The notes under the pieces are model-generated. The model searched no databases. It saw nothing but the letters and a program-made list of their open reading frames with translations, and had not been told where the DNA came from. 64,000 nt of DNA, taken from NCBI RefSeq assembly GCF_026625125.1, contig NZ_CP113097.1:992001-1056000 (forward strand), given 5' to 3'. This DNA is from Pseudomonas putida. Its GTDB lineage: Bacteria; Pseudomonadota; Gammaproteobacteria; Pseudomonadales; Pseudomonadaceae. Of this stretch, positions 1 to 8,972 are shown piece by piece. The position numbers were made by a program, and so were the translations under genes. The first letter of the stretch is position 1, and every line of letters begins with the position of its first letter.

Positions 1-745
1 TTAATAGGCGTGCCCTGAAATGCAGCCGTCTTTATTGCAATGCGCTACTTGGCGCGTTGCTGTGCTTGTTTTTTCAATTGGAAAAATCCTTTGAAATCAA
101 CCACTAGGACGATTTTAAGGGGCGCGTCTCTCCTGCTGGGCAGGGCCTACGGGAGTACCCGTGGCGTTTGTTAAAAGTTTCAGAGCCGCTGTTGGTTCGC
201 GACTGCTAGTCCTCTGTAAGTCATCTCTCACACCGCACAGGCATGAAATTCGTTACGGCACTATGAGCTATGCGTCGCAGAAGAAGTTCCTGGGTGGGTT
301 TCGCCCCGATGAAAGATTTCTAAATAATTCTTCAGTAGCGAATAGTTTCAAACTGATAGCACGCTTCGGAAGCACCCCTGTATATAAAGGGCGAAAACCG
401 GGTACGATATTTTTGTGCCAGCATGGGAAAATTTTTTTCAAAATTCGTCAAAAAAGTACGAGCGGGCTTATGACGGTTGGCGATAACGGCTTATTCGTCC
501 GTTTTTTGACGCTGGTTTGTTGGCGTGATGGTTTTGTGATTCATGCCTCAGGGTGGTGCGGGATCACATTCAGAAATACTCAAAGCCATGCAAAAGCTAA
601 GGTTTTGCCCCAGCGGGTCGTTAACACCCTTGGACGCACCTTTCAGGCGCTGTCCATGAACGACGGAGCGTCTTGGGCAGCCTGGGGCCACTGGCCATCA
701 GGGGCGTCTCATCCTTAATCACATGGAAGAGACGAGATCACGCTT
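1..745. other. Stretch without a confident gene
   Basis: This 745-base stretch is richer in A and T than the rest of the window and holds no gene I can support. One open frame of 185 codons (161-718, plus strand) is present, but it has no good ribosome site, no recognisable domain and a mixed composition, so I do not call it. A short hairpin, CTACGGG against CCCGTGG, lies near 147-163. The purine-rich AGAGACGAGA just before position 746 can serve the next gene. The composition suggests foreign DNA or an eroded gene. Confidence 0.5.
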
Positions 746-1186
746 ATGAAAAAGACATCGCAGATTGTGCTTGCCATCGTTTCGCTGCTTGCTGCCGGCC
801 TGGTGCAGGCGGGGCCGCCCGTAGAAGTGACCATCAAAAACCTCGGTGCTCAGCCCGCGGTCATGAAACTGGTGACCTCAAATGAGACCAGTACCTATCA
901 GATCGCCAACCCTAAACCCTCCAATACGATTTCAGCCTCATCTTCCACCTTCATGCGCGTGCAGCGGTTGGTAAGCCCGGACGTAAATGGTGCGATGGTG
1001 CGCTACACCATCGGCAGCAAGACGTGCGCTTTTGGCACCACTTTTCAGATGCGCATGCTACCGGGTGGAATAAAACAGCCCCAGTGGACCAAAACCGCAA
1101 CGCCAAGTGGCGGGGCAACGTGCACGGCGAATATTACGAGTACCTCCGCTGACTTCTCATGGAAAGTCGAATTCACGATGAGGTGA
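746..1186 (+). CDS. Small exported protein of unknown function
   Basis: The product is 146 residues with a clear Sec signal peptide: MKK, a hydrophobic run, then a cleavage site near VQAG (residues 20-23). The mature part of about 124 residues is rich in Ser, Thr and Val and holds only two cysteines (in KTCAF and ATCTA), which could form one disulfide; this suggests a small secreted or periplasmic beta-sandwich. I recognise no family. It is followed at once by an unknown gene that is coupled to a MacB-like ABC transporter, so it may be the exported passenger of that operon (inference). The start at 746 has AGAGACGAGA upstream. Confidence 0.6.
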   Translation: MKKTSQIVLAIVSLLAAGLVQAGPPVEVTIKNLGAQPAVMKLVTSNETSTYQIANPKPSNTISASSSTFMRVQRLVSPDVNGAMVRYTIGSKTCAFGTTFQMRMLPGGIKQPQWTKTATPSGGATCTANITSTSADFSWKVEFTMR

Positions 1187-1300
1187 GTGGCGTTCCAGTC
1201 TGCCTCTCAAAGTCTGTACTTTGCCGGTATGCGCCGGCGAAGTGTAGTTGGAGTATTTGTGCGAAAGGCGGGTGCTGCATCAGCACCAGGAGTTATGTAT

Positions 1301-2095
1301 ATGGATGGCGTCAGTGGTCGTGGGGTATATAAAAGCCAAGTTGGCACGGCTCTAACTGTCAGGCGTGTAGAGGAATCTGGCCTTGTAGACGCGCAGAAAA
1401 TAGACAGCGAAACGGGCAATGGCGAAGAAAAAATCTCGAGTCTGGCTAAACAGTTGAGTGCTGCTGCCGAGCGTGCGGCGTTGCGTGATAGCCAGCTCTC
1501 CCGTAGTGAGCTGGCAGACCTTGCAGCCAGCATTCTTGATAGGTTGGCAGGGCTGTCATATTCTTTGGCGAAAGACTTTTATGATTCACAGCTACCGGAT
1601 TCGGATAATGATGAGTTACTGGCGCGTGCGCGCCAAGCCAATGATTTTGCAAGTGGCAAAGGTAGCAACCCATTCAAGGGTTTTAGTCGCGAGCAGCTAA
1701 GCCTGATCATTTACGACGAAAGCGGGGCTTTCACGGTGAGTGAGCGACGCGCTGCAATGTTCGAAAAAACAGACCAGCATAACCAGTGGGCACAATCAAT
1801 AAGCGGCAAGATGAATGCTGAGTATCAGCGAACGGGCCGAATTGATGAAGGGTTGCATGAGATTCTGGACTTTTATAATGCTCTACCGCCCATTGAAGTC
1901 GCCGAATATGGAAACTATGAGGCCGATATCATGATGCAGTTGTCGCAGCATGAAGTGCCGCAGCCGGAGTTTGATACTTCGTTGATCGACATGTTGGCAA
2001 AGGAGTGGAAATCTGCACGAAGCGATCAAGCGAAAGCACTCGACTCGCAGAGCGACGCTGCTTTTCAGGGTGAGAATGGGGGGGCCAAGGCATGA
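1301..2095 (+). CDS. Conserved hypothetical protein coupled to an ABC transporter
   Basis: The open frame runs from a GTG at 1187, but an AGGAG at 1288-1292 stands 8 bases before the ATG at 1301, so I choose 1301 (264 residues). The protein is soluble, acidic and mostly helical, with no signal peptide. A middle stretch, FSREQLSLIIYDESG (about residues 137-151), followed by SERRAA, resembles a recurrent family of Pseudomonas hypothetical proteins with a conserved REQL..IIYDxSG segment (from memory). Its stop overlaps the ATG of the next gene by four bases, so it is translationally coupled to the ABC ATPase. Function unknown. Confidence 0.6.
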   Translation: MDGVSGRGVYKSQVGTALTVRRVEESGLVDAQKIDSETGNGEEKISSLAKQLSAAAERAALRDSQLSRSELADLAASILDRLAGLSYSLAKDFYDSQLPDSDNDELLARARQANDFASGKGSNPFKGFSREQLSLIIYDESGAFTVSERRAAMFEKTDQHNQWAQSISGKMNAEYQRTGRIDEGLHEILDFYNALPPIEVAEYGNYEADIMMQLSQHEVPQPEFDTSLIDMLAKEWKSARSDQAKALDSQSDAAFQGENGGAKA

Positions 2096-2757
2096 ACCCG
2101 ATAGTTTGCGTGAACGGTATCGCGCGCATTCAGGGCTGCCAACCAGTGCTGCAAGATGTCTCTTTGTCTATCCCCCGCGGCCAGACCTGCGCCATCATCG
2201 GCCCTTCCGGCTCGGGCAAAAGTACCTTGCTCAACCTGATCGGCCTGCTCGACCAGCCTTGCCGTGGCCAGATAGTGCTGGCTGGCCGGGACATGACCGC
2301 AGCCACCGCCGACCAGCGGGCAATCATGCGTAATCGCCTGCTGGGCTTCATCTTCCAGAGCTTCAACCTGCTGCCGCGCCTGACTGCGCTGGACAACGTC
2401 GCTTTGCCATTGAGTTACCGGGGCATCGGGCGGGTAGCGGCACGCCTGGCGGCGCAGCAGCAACTGGAGGAAGTCGGGCTAGGTCAGCGGGCGCAGCTTC
2501 TGCCAGCCGACTTGTCCGGTGGCCAGCGGCAACGGGTCGCCATCGCCCGGGCGCTGGTGACAGAGCCTGCGGTGCTGCTGGCCGATGAGCCGACCGGTAA
2601 TCTCGATGGCGCCACGGCCGAGGGTATTGCAGCGCTGTTGCTGGCACTCAATCGTGAGCGGGGCGTGACCTTGCTGATGGTCACCCACGACCCTGCCATG
2701 GCGCAGCGCATGGAGCGTTGCATCGAGGTGCGCCATGGCGGGGCCTTTGATGCCTGA
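2092..2757 (+). CDS. ABC transporter ATP-binding protein, MacB/LolD type
   Basis: This is a 221-residue ATPase of the MacB/LolD class that powers FtsX-type permeases. It shows Walker [10 protein letters not shown] (about 37-45), the Q-loop FQSFNLLPRL typical of the class, signature LSGGQRQR, Walker B VLLADEPTGNLD and the switch His in MVTHDP. The start overlaps the stop of the preceding unknown gene (ATGA). The next gene is the matching permease, followed by pieces of an outer-membrane factor and an adaptor, so the intact ancestor was a tripartite exporter. The ATPase itself looks intact. Confidence 0.88.
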   Translation: MNPIVCVNGIARIQGCQPVLQDVSLSIPRGQTCAIIGPSGSGKSTLLNLIGLLDQPCRGQIVLAGRDMTAATADQRAIMRNRLLGFIFQSFNLLPRLTALDNVALPLSYRGIGRVAARLAAQQQLEEVGLGQRAQLLPADLSGGQRQRVAIARALVTEPAVLLADEPTGNLDGATAEGIAALLLALNRERGVTLLMVTHDPAMAQRMERCIEVRHGGAFDA

Positions 2758-2785
2758 GGCCTAAGGCCCTTCGTGGCCACAGCGT

Positions 2786-3919
2786 TTGAGCGAGGCGTTG
2801 GCCAGCTTGCGGCAGGCAGGCCCCCGTGCCTGGCTGACGCTTATCGGCATCGCGGTGGGCTGCGCGGCGCTGGTGGCCTTGCTCAATATCGGCCACAGCG
2901 CCACGCAACATGCTCGGCAGCTGTATCGAGGCATGGGCAGTGATCTGCTGGTCGCCAACCTACAATGCCCTGCTGAAGTTGTTCCGCCGGTGGCCCTGGA
3001 CCTGTCTGCATTGCCAGCGTCCATTCGCGCGGCTGCGCCTTTGCTGGTTTCTGTGGCCACAGTGCAATTGGCGAGCAAGCGCCATGAGACGCTGGTCGCT
3101 GCAAGCACGCTGCAACTGGCGCAGGTACTGGACTTGCAAGCCAGTCAGGGCCGCTTGTTGTCCGCCTACGACGATGACACCACTCACGTGTTGCTGGGGG
3201 CCACGCTGGCCCGGCAACTGGGTGCACGCGTGGGCGACCGACTGCAGTCCGGCCGCTACCTGTTCGAGGTGGTTGGCGTGCTTGCGCATCGGGGCTACAA
3301 CCCGATGCTGCCAATACAGGTCGACGATGCGCTGTTGATGCCATTGCCGCGCATGCGCCGCCTGGGCGCTGTGCCGGAGGTGGGGACGGTGCTTGCACGC
3401 GGCCATGCTGTCGCCGTGTTGCCGGACACGGCACAACCGCTGACTGATTATCTGGCTTCGCGACTACCTGGGTACGAGGTCGATGTGCAGCTGCCACAGC
3501 AGTTGCTCGAAGGGATGGCCAACCAGTCACGGATGCTCACGTGGGTGCTCGCCGGCTTTGCAGGTATTGCATTGCTGTTGGGTGGGGTTGGGGTGATGAA
3601 TGTGATGCTGATGAGCGTAGCGCAGCGCCGTCGCGAGATCAGCGTGCGCATGGCGCTGGGGGCACGCACCCGCGATATTGCCTGGTTGTTCCTGCTCGAA
3701 GCGCTGTTGCTGGCAGGGGGCGGAGCGTTGCTCGGCACGCTGGTGGGACTGGCCGCCAGTTGGGGCTTTGCCTTGCTGTCAGGCTGGCGCTATGCGCTGG
3801 ATGCGTCATCGATAGGGCTGGGCATGGGCAGCGCGTTGTCGCTCGGCCTGTTCTTTGGCTTGCAACCGGCGCTGGCTGCGGCACACCTGCAACCTGTATT
3901 GGCATTGCGCGATGACTAG
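2786..3919 (+). CDS. ABC transporter permease, MacB/FtsX type, start damaged
   Basis: The product (377 residues from the TTG) has an N-terminal membrane segment (WLTLIGIAVGCAALVALL), a periplasmic domain of about 200 residues and three C-terminal membrane segments, with the FtsX hallmark RRREISVRMALGA at about 284-296. The start is doubtful. The only usable codon here is TTG at 2786, with no clear ribosome site. An in-frame ATG at 2750, overlapping the ATPase stop as expected for a coupled start, runs into TAA after four codons (2762-2764). Either translation restarts at TTG or the gene is a recent nonsense mutant. The broken genes behind it favour decay. Confidence 0.75.
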   Translation: MSEALASLRQAGPRAWLTLIGIAVGCAALVALLNIGHSATQHARQLYRGMGSDLLVANLQCPAEVVPPVALDLSALPASIRAAAPLLVSVATVQLASKRHETLVAASTLQLAQVLDLQASQGRLLSAYDDDTTHVLLGATLARQLGARVGDRLQSGRYLFEVVGVLAHRGYNPMLPIQVDDALLMPLPRMRRLGAVPEVGTVLARGHAVAVLPDTAQPLTDYLASRLPGYEVDVQLPQQLLEGMANQSRMLTWVLAGFAGIALLLGGVGVMNVMLMSVAQRRREISVRMALGARTRDIAWLFLLEALLLAGGGALLGTLVGLAASWGFALLSGWRYALDASSIGLGMGSALSLGLFFGLQPALAAAHLQPVLALRDD

Positions 3920-4222
3920 GTGGCCTGTGTTTCTGTGCCTGGCGCTGCTGGGCGGAGCCGTACTGGCGGCAGATGCCCTGCAGCCGTCTCGTGCGGGCCA
4001 GGCCTTTGCGGTGTCGGCCACTGCATGGGCGGCCAGCGGGGAGGCCGAGGTATCGCTGGAGCTAGCCGATGCGGTTGCCTTGGCCCTGCGGGACAACCGC
4101 GCCATCCGCAGTGCTTACCTTGAGCGCATCGCGCAGAAATTCGACCTGCGCGTGGCGCGTGATCACTATGCCCCACAGCTCTCATTCAAGGCGCGTACCT
4201 TTGGCAATCGCAACAGTGATGT
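3912..4222 (+). pseudogene. Truncated TolC-like outer-membrane factor (N-terminal remnant)
   Basis: The ATG at 3912 overlaps the permease stop. The frame encodes a signal peptide (FLCLALLGGAVLAADA), then LELADAVALALRDNRAIR and a following AYLERIAQKFDLRVARDHY, the classical first repeat of TolC-family factors. After about 100 residues (PQLSFKARTFGNRNSD) the homology stops. The frame continues to 4316 only as out-of-frame read-through of another gene's remnant. A complete TolC-family protein has over 400 residues, so about three quarters are missing. The break falls between about 4217 and 4226. Confidence 0.8.
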
Positions 4223-4369
4223 CAGGTGGATGAGGCGGGGCAGGCTTACGTGGTTTACCGGGCTAGGGGTGATCGGCAGGGGCGCAAGGTGCCGGTTACC
4301 GCTGGTAGGGCGGTAGCGCAGGGGGTCGAGGTGCTGGGGCTGTCGGCGGGTTATGTGCGCATGCCGTAA
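4223..4369 (+). pseudogene. Membrane-fusion (HlyD/MacA-like) protein, C-terminal remnant
   Basis: Read in the frame of 4226, which is shifted relative to the TolC remnant, this piece encodes DEAGQAYVVYRARGDRQG, then a basic VPVTAGR, then a VEVLG-type ending and a TAA at 4367. That pattern (VYVV...VPVTxGR...GVEVLxGLxAG) is the C-terminal beta-barrel and membrane-proximal end of periplasmic adaptors of tripartite pumps. The frame is closed by TGA at 4217 just before the junction, so it has no start. It is the far end of a deletion that removed the TolC body and most of the adaptor. Confidence 0.65.
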
Positions 4370-4439
4370 AAGGGCCGCTGTGCGGCCCCATCGTCGGTCA
4401 CTGCTGCAGGGAACAGGTGCCTGGCGGTGGTGCAGGCAC

Positions 4440-5219
4440 TCACTCGGCCGGATGGTCGCGCAAGAACACCAGGTGATCGGGCTTGGACTGTTCGGCGCTG
4501 TAGTAGTAGCCCTGTACGTCGAACTGCTTGAGCTGCTGGGGGTCGTTGACCCGCTCCTGGATCACGAAGCGGCTCATCATGCCACGGGCTTTTTTGGCGT
4601 AGAAACTGATGATCTTGTACTGGCCGTTCTTCAGGTCCTTGAAGTCGACGTTGATTACCCGGCCTTGGAGGGCGCTGCGTTTCACCGCGCTGAAGTACTC
4701 GTTGCTGGCCAGGTTCAACAGCAGGTCATCACCCTGCTCGGTCAGCGCCTGGTTCAGCCATTGGCTGATACGCGTGCCCCAGAAGGCATACAGGTCCTTG
4801 CCACGGGCATTGGCCAGCTTGGTCCCCATTTCCAGGCGGTAAGGCTGCATCAGGTCGAGCGGACGCAGCAGGCCGTACAGGCCGGAGAGCATGCGCAGGT
4901 GCTGCTGGGCGTAGGTGAAGTCGTCTTCGCTCAGGGTTTCGGCGTCCAGCCCGGTATACACATCGCCCTTGAAGGCCAGCAGGGCCTGCTTGGCGTTTTC
5001 CGGCGTGAAGTCTGGCGTCCAACTGCCAAAGCGAGCGGCGTTGAGGCCGGCGAGTTTGTCCGACAGGTGCATCAGCTCGCTGATCTGTGCCGGTGACAGC
5101 TCACGCAGTTGCACGATCAGCTCCTGAGAATCGTCCAGGTACTGGGGCAGGGTAAAACGCTCGGTCACCGCAGGGGTGTCGTAATCGAGGGTCTTGGCGG
5201 GGGAAATCACCGTCAGCAT
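4440..5219 (-). CDS. yaaA: Peroxide stress protein YaaA
   Basis: The 259-residue YaaA/DUF328 protein belongs to the family that lowers free intracellular iron during peroxide stress in E. coli. The start is the ATG giving [14 protein letters not shown], preceded by AGGAG; the open frame extends 26 codons upstream but without family similarity. The conserved SPAKTL motif (6-11), [10 protein letters not shown] and the basic [10 protein letters not shown] segment near residue 205 are all present, and the length is normal. It stands alone on the minus strand, convergent with the exporter remnants and divergent from the deacetylase-like gene. A GGGCCGC/GCGGCCC hairpin at 4372-4388 lies beyond its stop. 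Confidence 0.93.
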   Translation of the reverse strand: MLTVISPAKTLDYDTPAVTERFTLPQYLDDSQELIVQLRELSPAQISELMHLSDKLAGLNAARFGSWTPDFTPENAKQALLAFKGDVYTGLDAETLSEDDFTYAQQHLRMLSGLYGLLRPLDLMQPYRLEMGTKLANARGKDLYAFWGTRISQWLNQALTEQGDDLLLNLASNEYFSAVKRSALQGRVINVDFKDLKNGQYKIISFYAKKARGMMSRFVIQERVNDPQQLKQFDVQGYYYSAEQSKPDHLVFLRDHPAE

Positions 5220-5355
5220 CGGGTCGGCTCCTGGAATCGTTGCCGGGATTCTACGGATTGAAGCAGGGGAACGCCAAACTATGGCGACAATAGTCACAGA
5301 CCATCGGATGAGCAGGCGCTATAGTGCGCCTTTCGCTGTGACGGAGAGATCGATC

Positions 5356-6483
5356 GTGCGCATTGCCGGTGTCTTGCTGGCCTCACTCTTGAGCCTGGCC
5401 GCCCACGCCGCCCCTATTCCCCCCGCCAGCCTGGACCGCAGCCTGTGGCCCGAACAGTTGGACACGCCAGCGTTGTTCGATGTCGCCTCGCGCGCCGAGA
5501 TCCTGTCGTTTGCCCAGGTGCTGCACGAAAGTGAGCTGCTCGACGACCGGGCGCTGGCCGCGCGCCTGGGTTTGCGGCAGATCAACCTGCAGAAGGTGCG
5601 GGCGCTGCGGGCGCGCATGTGGCAGCGGCTGTGGCAGGGCTACCAGCAAGCCCAACGCAGCTGCGAGCAGGATGCCTCGTTCTGCTACCTGGTGGAGTCC
5701 ATGGCCGATTTGCGCACGAAGGCTGCGACGTTCGCCGCCGATGTCGGCACCTTCTATACAGGCTGGGTCGAGCCTAGCCACCAGTTCCATGTGCGCTACC
5801 TGGATGAGCAACTGCGCAAGGCGGCGCTGTTGCCGCAGATCACCAGCGAGGTCGAACGCCTGTCCAACCGTGAGCGCAGCGGCGATGAGCTTAACGACCG
5901 CATGTTCCTGCTGACCTTCGTGGGCGGGCCCGGCCCCCAGGGCAGCACGACCGACACGCTGACCGATTACCTGCGCAAACAGAAGATGCAGGGCACCTTC
6001 TTTGTATTGGGCAACCGCCTGCAGCAGCGGCGTGACGCTGGAACGGCCAATGCGCTGGGGCAGCTCTATGATGGCCAGTGCGTGGGGCTTCAGGGGTGGG
6101 AGTATCGCTCGCATGCCCAGTGGAACGGCTGGCAGGATTCGCTCAGGCGCAGCCAGGCGCGGATCCAGGCCGACCTGCCTGAGCAGTACGTGCCGTTGTT
6201 CCGCCCGCCCTATGGTCAGCGCCGGGCCGATGGCGAGGCATTCATGGCCAGCCAGCAGTTGCGGGTGTCGCTGTGGGATATCGATGCGCAGGATGATGGC
6301 CCGTTGACAGCCCAAGCCTCGGCCCAGCGGGTGGTGACCTTGATGCTGCTGTGGCGCAAGGGGGTGATCCAGTTCCATGACAGCCTGCCCAAGGCGCAGC
6401 CGGCGGTGCAATCGTTACTGGAAAACACCGCGCAAAGCGGCATTGGCTGGGAGGATTGCCGTGAATACGGCTATCAGGAATAA
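5356..6483 (+). CDS. Polysaccharide deacetylase-like protein with degenerate active site
   Basis: The GTG at 5356 follows GGAG at a spacing of 9 and gives a 375-residue protein with a signal peptide (VLLASLLSLAAHAAP). A helical domain of about 150 residues precedes a NodB-like fold. Motif 1, normally TFDDGP, reads TFVGGP (187-192): both metal-binding and catalytic aspartates are gone. Motif 2 (normally HSxxH) is reduced to SHAQW. Motif 3 RPPYG, a motif-4-like WDIDAQDD and motif 5 QFHDS remain. It is probably an exported pseudoenzyme or carbohydrate-binding protein rather than a working deacetylase. Confidence 0.8.
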   Translation: MRIAGVLLASLLSLAAHAAPIPPASLDRSLWPEQLDTPALFDVASRAEILSFAQVLHESELLDDRALAARLGLRQINLQKVRALRARMWQRLWQGYQQAQRSCEQDASFCYLVESMADLRTKAATFAADVGTFYTGWVEPSHQFHVRYLDEQLRKAALLPQITSEVERLSNRERSGDELNDRMFLLTFVGGPGPQGSTTDTLTDYLRKQKMQGTFFVLGNRLQQRRDAGTANALGQLYDGQCVGLQGWEYRSHAQWNGWQDSLRRSQARIQADLPEQYVPLFRPPYGQRRADGEAFMASQQLRVSLWDIDAQDDGPLTAQASAQRVVTLMLLWRKGVIQFHDSLPKAQPAVQSLLENTAQSGIGWEDCREYGYQE

Positions 6484-6764
6484 CGGGTCTGACTTCTGAC
6501 TGTAGTCCCGTATGGGTCCATCGCCAAGTCCTGTTCGTCATTCGGAAAAATAAACTTCACCAACACGTAAAAATGCTTTTTTTAGTCATGCTTTTTGCGG
6601 TATGAAGAAACCAGACAGCCGATTCCTGCAGCACAGGTGGCGTCATCCAAGCCCACCTTGCCAGGTTCACTTCCCGCCCGTAGCGACGCGGATACGGGAA
6701 GAACGGCAGTCACTTTGCGGCGCAGCAGACCGCGCCGTGTGGCTTCGACATAAGGTGACCGAGT

Positions 6765-8159
6765 ATGGATGACCAAGGACGCAACCCTTCCTCCAGCAAG
6801 CCAATCCTCTATGTGCTCGATACCAACGTCCTGATTCACGACCCCAACGCACTTCTCAACTTCGAGGAGCACCACGTCGCCCTGCCGATGACGGTGCTGG
6901 AGGAACTCGACAAGCTCAAGACAGGGAAACACACCATCGCCGCCGAATGTCGCCAGGCCATCCGCCTGATCGACCAGACCCTCGGTGACGCATCGCCCAA
7001 CGATGTCGAGCAGGGCGTGCCGATCCAACGTGGCAAGGGCGGGCCAAAGGGCTTTCTATCGATCCTGATGAGCCCCCGCAGCGAACCCAACCGGCTGCTG
7101 CCGGAGAACCTCAACGACAACATCATCATCAACCAGTTGCTGGAACTACGGGCCAAACGTGCCGACCTGGACGTGGTGCTGGTCACCAAAGACATCAACA
7201 TGCGCCTCAAGGCGCGGGCCTGTGGCATCGCGGCCGAAGATTACAGTACCGACCAGCTGGTCGATGACGTTTCGCTACTTTCCAAGGGCTACCACTCGGT
7301 CACCGGTTCGTTCTGGGACCGTGTCAGCAAGGTCGATACCCGTCAGGAGCGGGGACGAACCTGGCATCGCGTGCAACTGATCGACAACCTGCCGGCGGTG
7401 CATGTCAACGAGTTCATCATCGATGAGCAGGGGTTCGTGGGTTGGATCAAGGGCATCCGCAACGATGAGCTGCTGCTGCTCGACCTGCACCAGGAGCCAC
7501 TGCTGCACCAGGAGGCCTGGGGCCTCAAGCCGCGGGATATCCATCAAAGTCTGGCGCTGTTCGCGCTGCTCGACCCGGATATCCACCTGGTCAACCTGAC
7601 CGGCGCCGCCGGCTCTGGCAAAACCATCCTGGCGTTGGCGGCGGCCATCGAGCAGACCATGGTCAGCAAACGTTACCGCCGGATCATCGCCACCCGCAGC
7701 GTGCAGGGGCTGGACCAGGAAATCGGCTTTTTGCCGGGCACCGAAGCCGAGAAGATGGAGCCTTGGCTGGGCGCGATCACCGACAACCTCGAAGCGTTGC
7801 ACATGGATGATGAAAGCACCCACGGCAGTGTCGAATACATCCTCGAGCGGGTCCCCCTGCAGTTCAAATCACTGAACTACATCCGGGGTCGCAGCTTCCA
7901 GCAGAGCCTGATCCTGATCGACGAGTGCCAGAACCTGACGCCGCACCAGATGAAAACCATCATCACCCGTGCCGGTTCCGGTTCCAAGGTGGTCTGCCTG
8001 GGCAACCTGGCGCAGATCGACACCCCCTACCTGTCCGCGACCAGTTCGGGCCTGACCTACCTGACCGAGCGTTTCAAGGACTTCCCCCACGGTGTGCACA
8101 TCACCCTGCAAGGTGTACCGCGCTCGGTGCTGGCCGAGTACGCCGAGTCGCATCTGTAG
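6765..8159 (+). CDS. PhoH family protein with N-terminal PIN domain
   Basis: The 464-residue cytoplasmic protein joins a PIN ribonuclease domain (residues about 14-150; [11 protein letters not shown] at 17-27, then LEELDKLK) to a PhoH ATPase domain. Walker A is GAAGSGKT at about 280 and Walker B is LILIDECQN at about 382. This PhoH2/YlaK arrangement is associated with RNA unwinding and cleavage in other bacteria (family knowledge). The ATG at 6765 follows AAGGTGACCGAGT. A strong terminator ends the gene. The 281-base gap before it shows no gene; it holds GC-rich inverted segments near 6715-6740 that may be leader structure. Confidence 0.9.
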   Translation: MDDQGRNPSSSKPILYVLDTNVLIHDPNALLNFEEHHVALPMTVLEELDKLKTGKHTIAAECRQAIRLIDQTLGDASPNDVEQGVPIQRGKGGPKGFLSILMSPRSEPNRLLPENLNDNIIINQLLELRAKRADLDVVLVTKDINMRLKARACGIAAEDYSTDQLVDDVSLLSKGYHSVTGSFWDRVSKVDTRQERGRTWHRVQLIDNLPAVHVNEFIIDEQGFVGWIKGIRNDELLLLDLHQEPLLHQEAWGLKPRDIHQSLALFALLDPDIHLVNLTGAAGSGKTILALAAAIEQTMVSKRYRRIIATRSVQGLDQEIGFLPGTEAEKMEPWLGAITDNLEALHMDDESTHGSVEYILERVPLQFKSLNYIRGRSFQQSLILIDECQNLTPHQMKTIITRAGSGSKVVCLGNLAQIDTPYLSATSSGLTYLTERFKDFPHGVHITLQGVPRSVLAEYAESHL

Positions 8160-8166
8160 CCTCTCG

Positions 8167-8194
8167 AACCGGGCGGTGCGCCGCCCGGTTTTTT
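8167..8194 (+). terminator. Rho-independent terminator after the PhoH gene
   Basis: The stem AACCGGGCGG / CCGCCCGGTT with loop TGCG is followed by a run of T. It ends the PhoH transcript and separates it from moaC. Confidence 0.9.
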
Positions 8195-8254
8195 CCACTG
8201 CTCAAACCTGACCCACGGGTTTACACTCTGTGTTCCCTTCACAGGAGCAGAGCA

Positions 8255-8725
8255 GTGCTGACACATCTTGATTCCCAGGGGCGGGCCAACATGGTCGACG
8301 TCACTGAAAAGGCCGTGACCGAGCGCGAGGCCACCGCTGAGGCGCGCGTGCGGATGTTGCCGCAGACCTTGCAGATGATCGTCGAGGGTGAGCATCCCAA
8401 GGGCGATGTGTTCGCCGTGGCGCGTATCGCCGGGATTCAGGCAGCGAAGAAGACCAGCGACCTGATCCCGTTGTGTCACCCGCTGATGCTCACCAGCGTC
8501 AAGGTCGAGCTGAGCGCCGAGGGCGTGGATGCGGTGCGTATCCTCGCACGCTGCAAGCTGGCCGGGCAGACCGGCGTGGAAATGGAAGCGCTGACCGCGG
8601 CCAGCGTTGCCGCACTGACGATCTACGATATGTGCAAGGCGGTGGACAAGGGCATGGTGATCGAGCAGGTGCGCTTGCTGGAGAAGCTCGGCGGAAAGAG
8701 CGGCCACTACAAGGCGGATGTGTGA
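8255..8725 (+). CDS. moaC: Cyclic pyranopterin monophosphate synthase MoaC
   Basis: MoaC converts the cyclic GTP derivative made by MoaA into cyclic pyranopterin monophosphate, the first committed molybdenum-cofactor precursor. The GTG start ([16 protein letters not shown]) has AGGAG about 8 bases upstream and gives 156 residues, the usual length. Family signatures are [19 protein letters not shown] with the following [12 protein letters not shown], and [10 protein letters not shown] carrying the catalytic Asp and Lys. The stop overlaps the moaD start by one base, so moaC, moaD and moaE form one operon. No moaA or moaB is in the window. Confidence 0.94.
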   Translation: MLTHLDSQGRANMVDVTEKAVTEREATAEARVRMLPQTLQMIVEGEHPKGDVFAVARIAGIQAAKKTSDLIPLCHPLMLTSVKVELSAEGVDAVRILARCKLAGQTGVEMEALTAASVAALTIYDMCKAVDKGMVIEQVRLLEKLGGKSGHYKADV

Positions 8726-8970
8726 TGAACATCAAAGTGATGTATTTCGCCCGCTACCGCGAATTGCTCGGGGTGGATGCCGAGCGCCTGGAAGGTGACT
8801 TCAAGGTGCTCGACGATGTACGTCAAGCCTTGGTGGCCAAGGGTGGGCAGTACCAGGTCCTGGCCGAGCAAAACCTGATGTGCGCGCGCAACGAAGAGCT
8901 GTGCAAGCTCGATGAGCCGCTGGAAGCGGGCGATGAGGTGGCGTTCTTCCCACCGGTGACCGGAGGCTGA
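8725..8970 (+). CDS. moaD: Molybdopterin synthase small subunit MoaD
   Basis: The product is 81 residues with a ubiquitin-like fold, ending in the essential Gly-Gly (PPVTGG) whose C-terminus is adenylated and thiocarboxylated to carry sulfur. The start shares its first base with the moaC stop (TGATG). It begins [14 protein letters not shown], typical of the family. MoaE follows after two bases; the pair forms the heterotetrameric synthase that turns cyclic pyranopterin monophosphate into molybdopterin. Confidence 0.94.
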   Translation: MNIKVMYFARYRELLGVDAERLEGDFKVLDDVRQALVAKGGQYQVLAEQNLMCARNEELCKLDEPLEAGDEVAFFPPVTGG

Positions 8971-8972
8971 GC

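Noticed and set aside
161-718. 185-codon open frame on the plus strand at the window start
   Set aside because: No ribosome site, no domain, mixed composition; the low GC of the stretch does not support coding, and the frame ends only by chance before 746.
4353-5096. Open frame of 247 codons opposite yaaA
   Set aside because: Antisense shadow; yaaA has clear family motifs.
6484-6764. Riboswitch in the PhoH leader
   Set aside because: GC-rich inverted segments are present, but nothing matches a riboswitch class that I can recognise.
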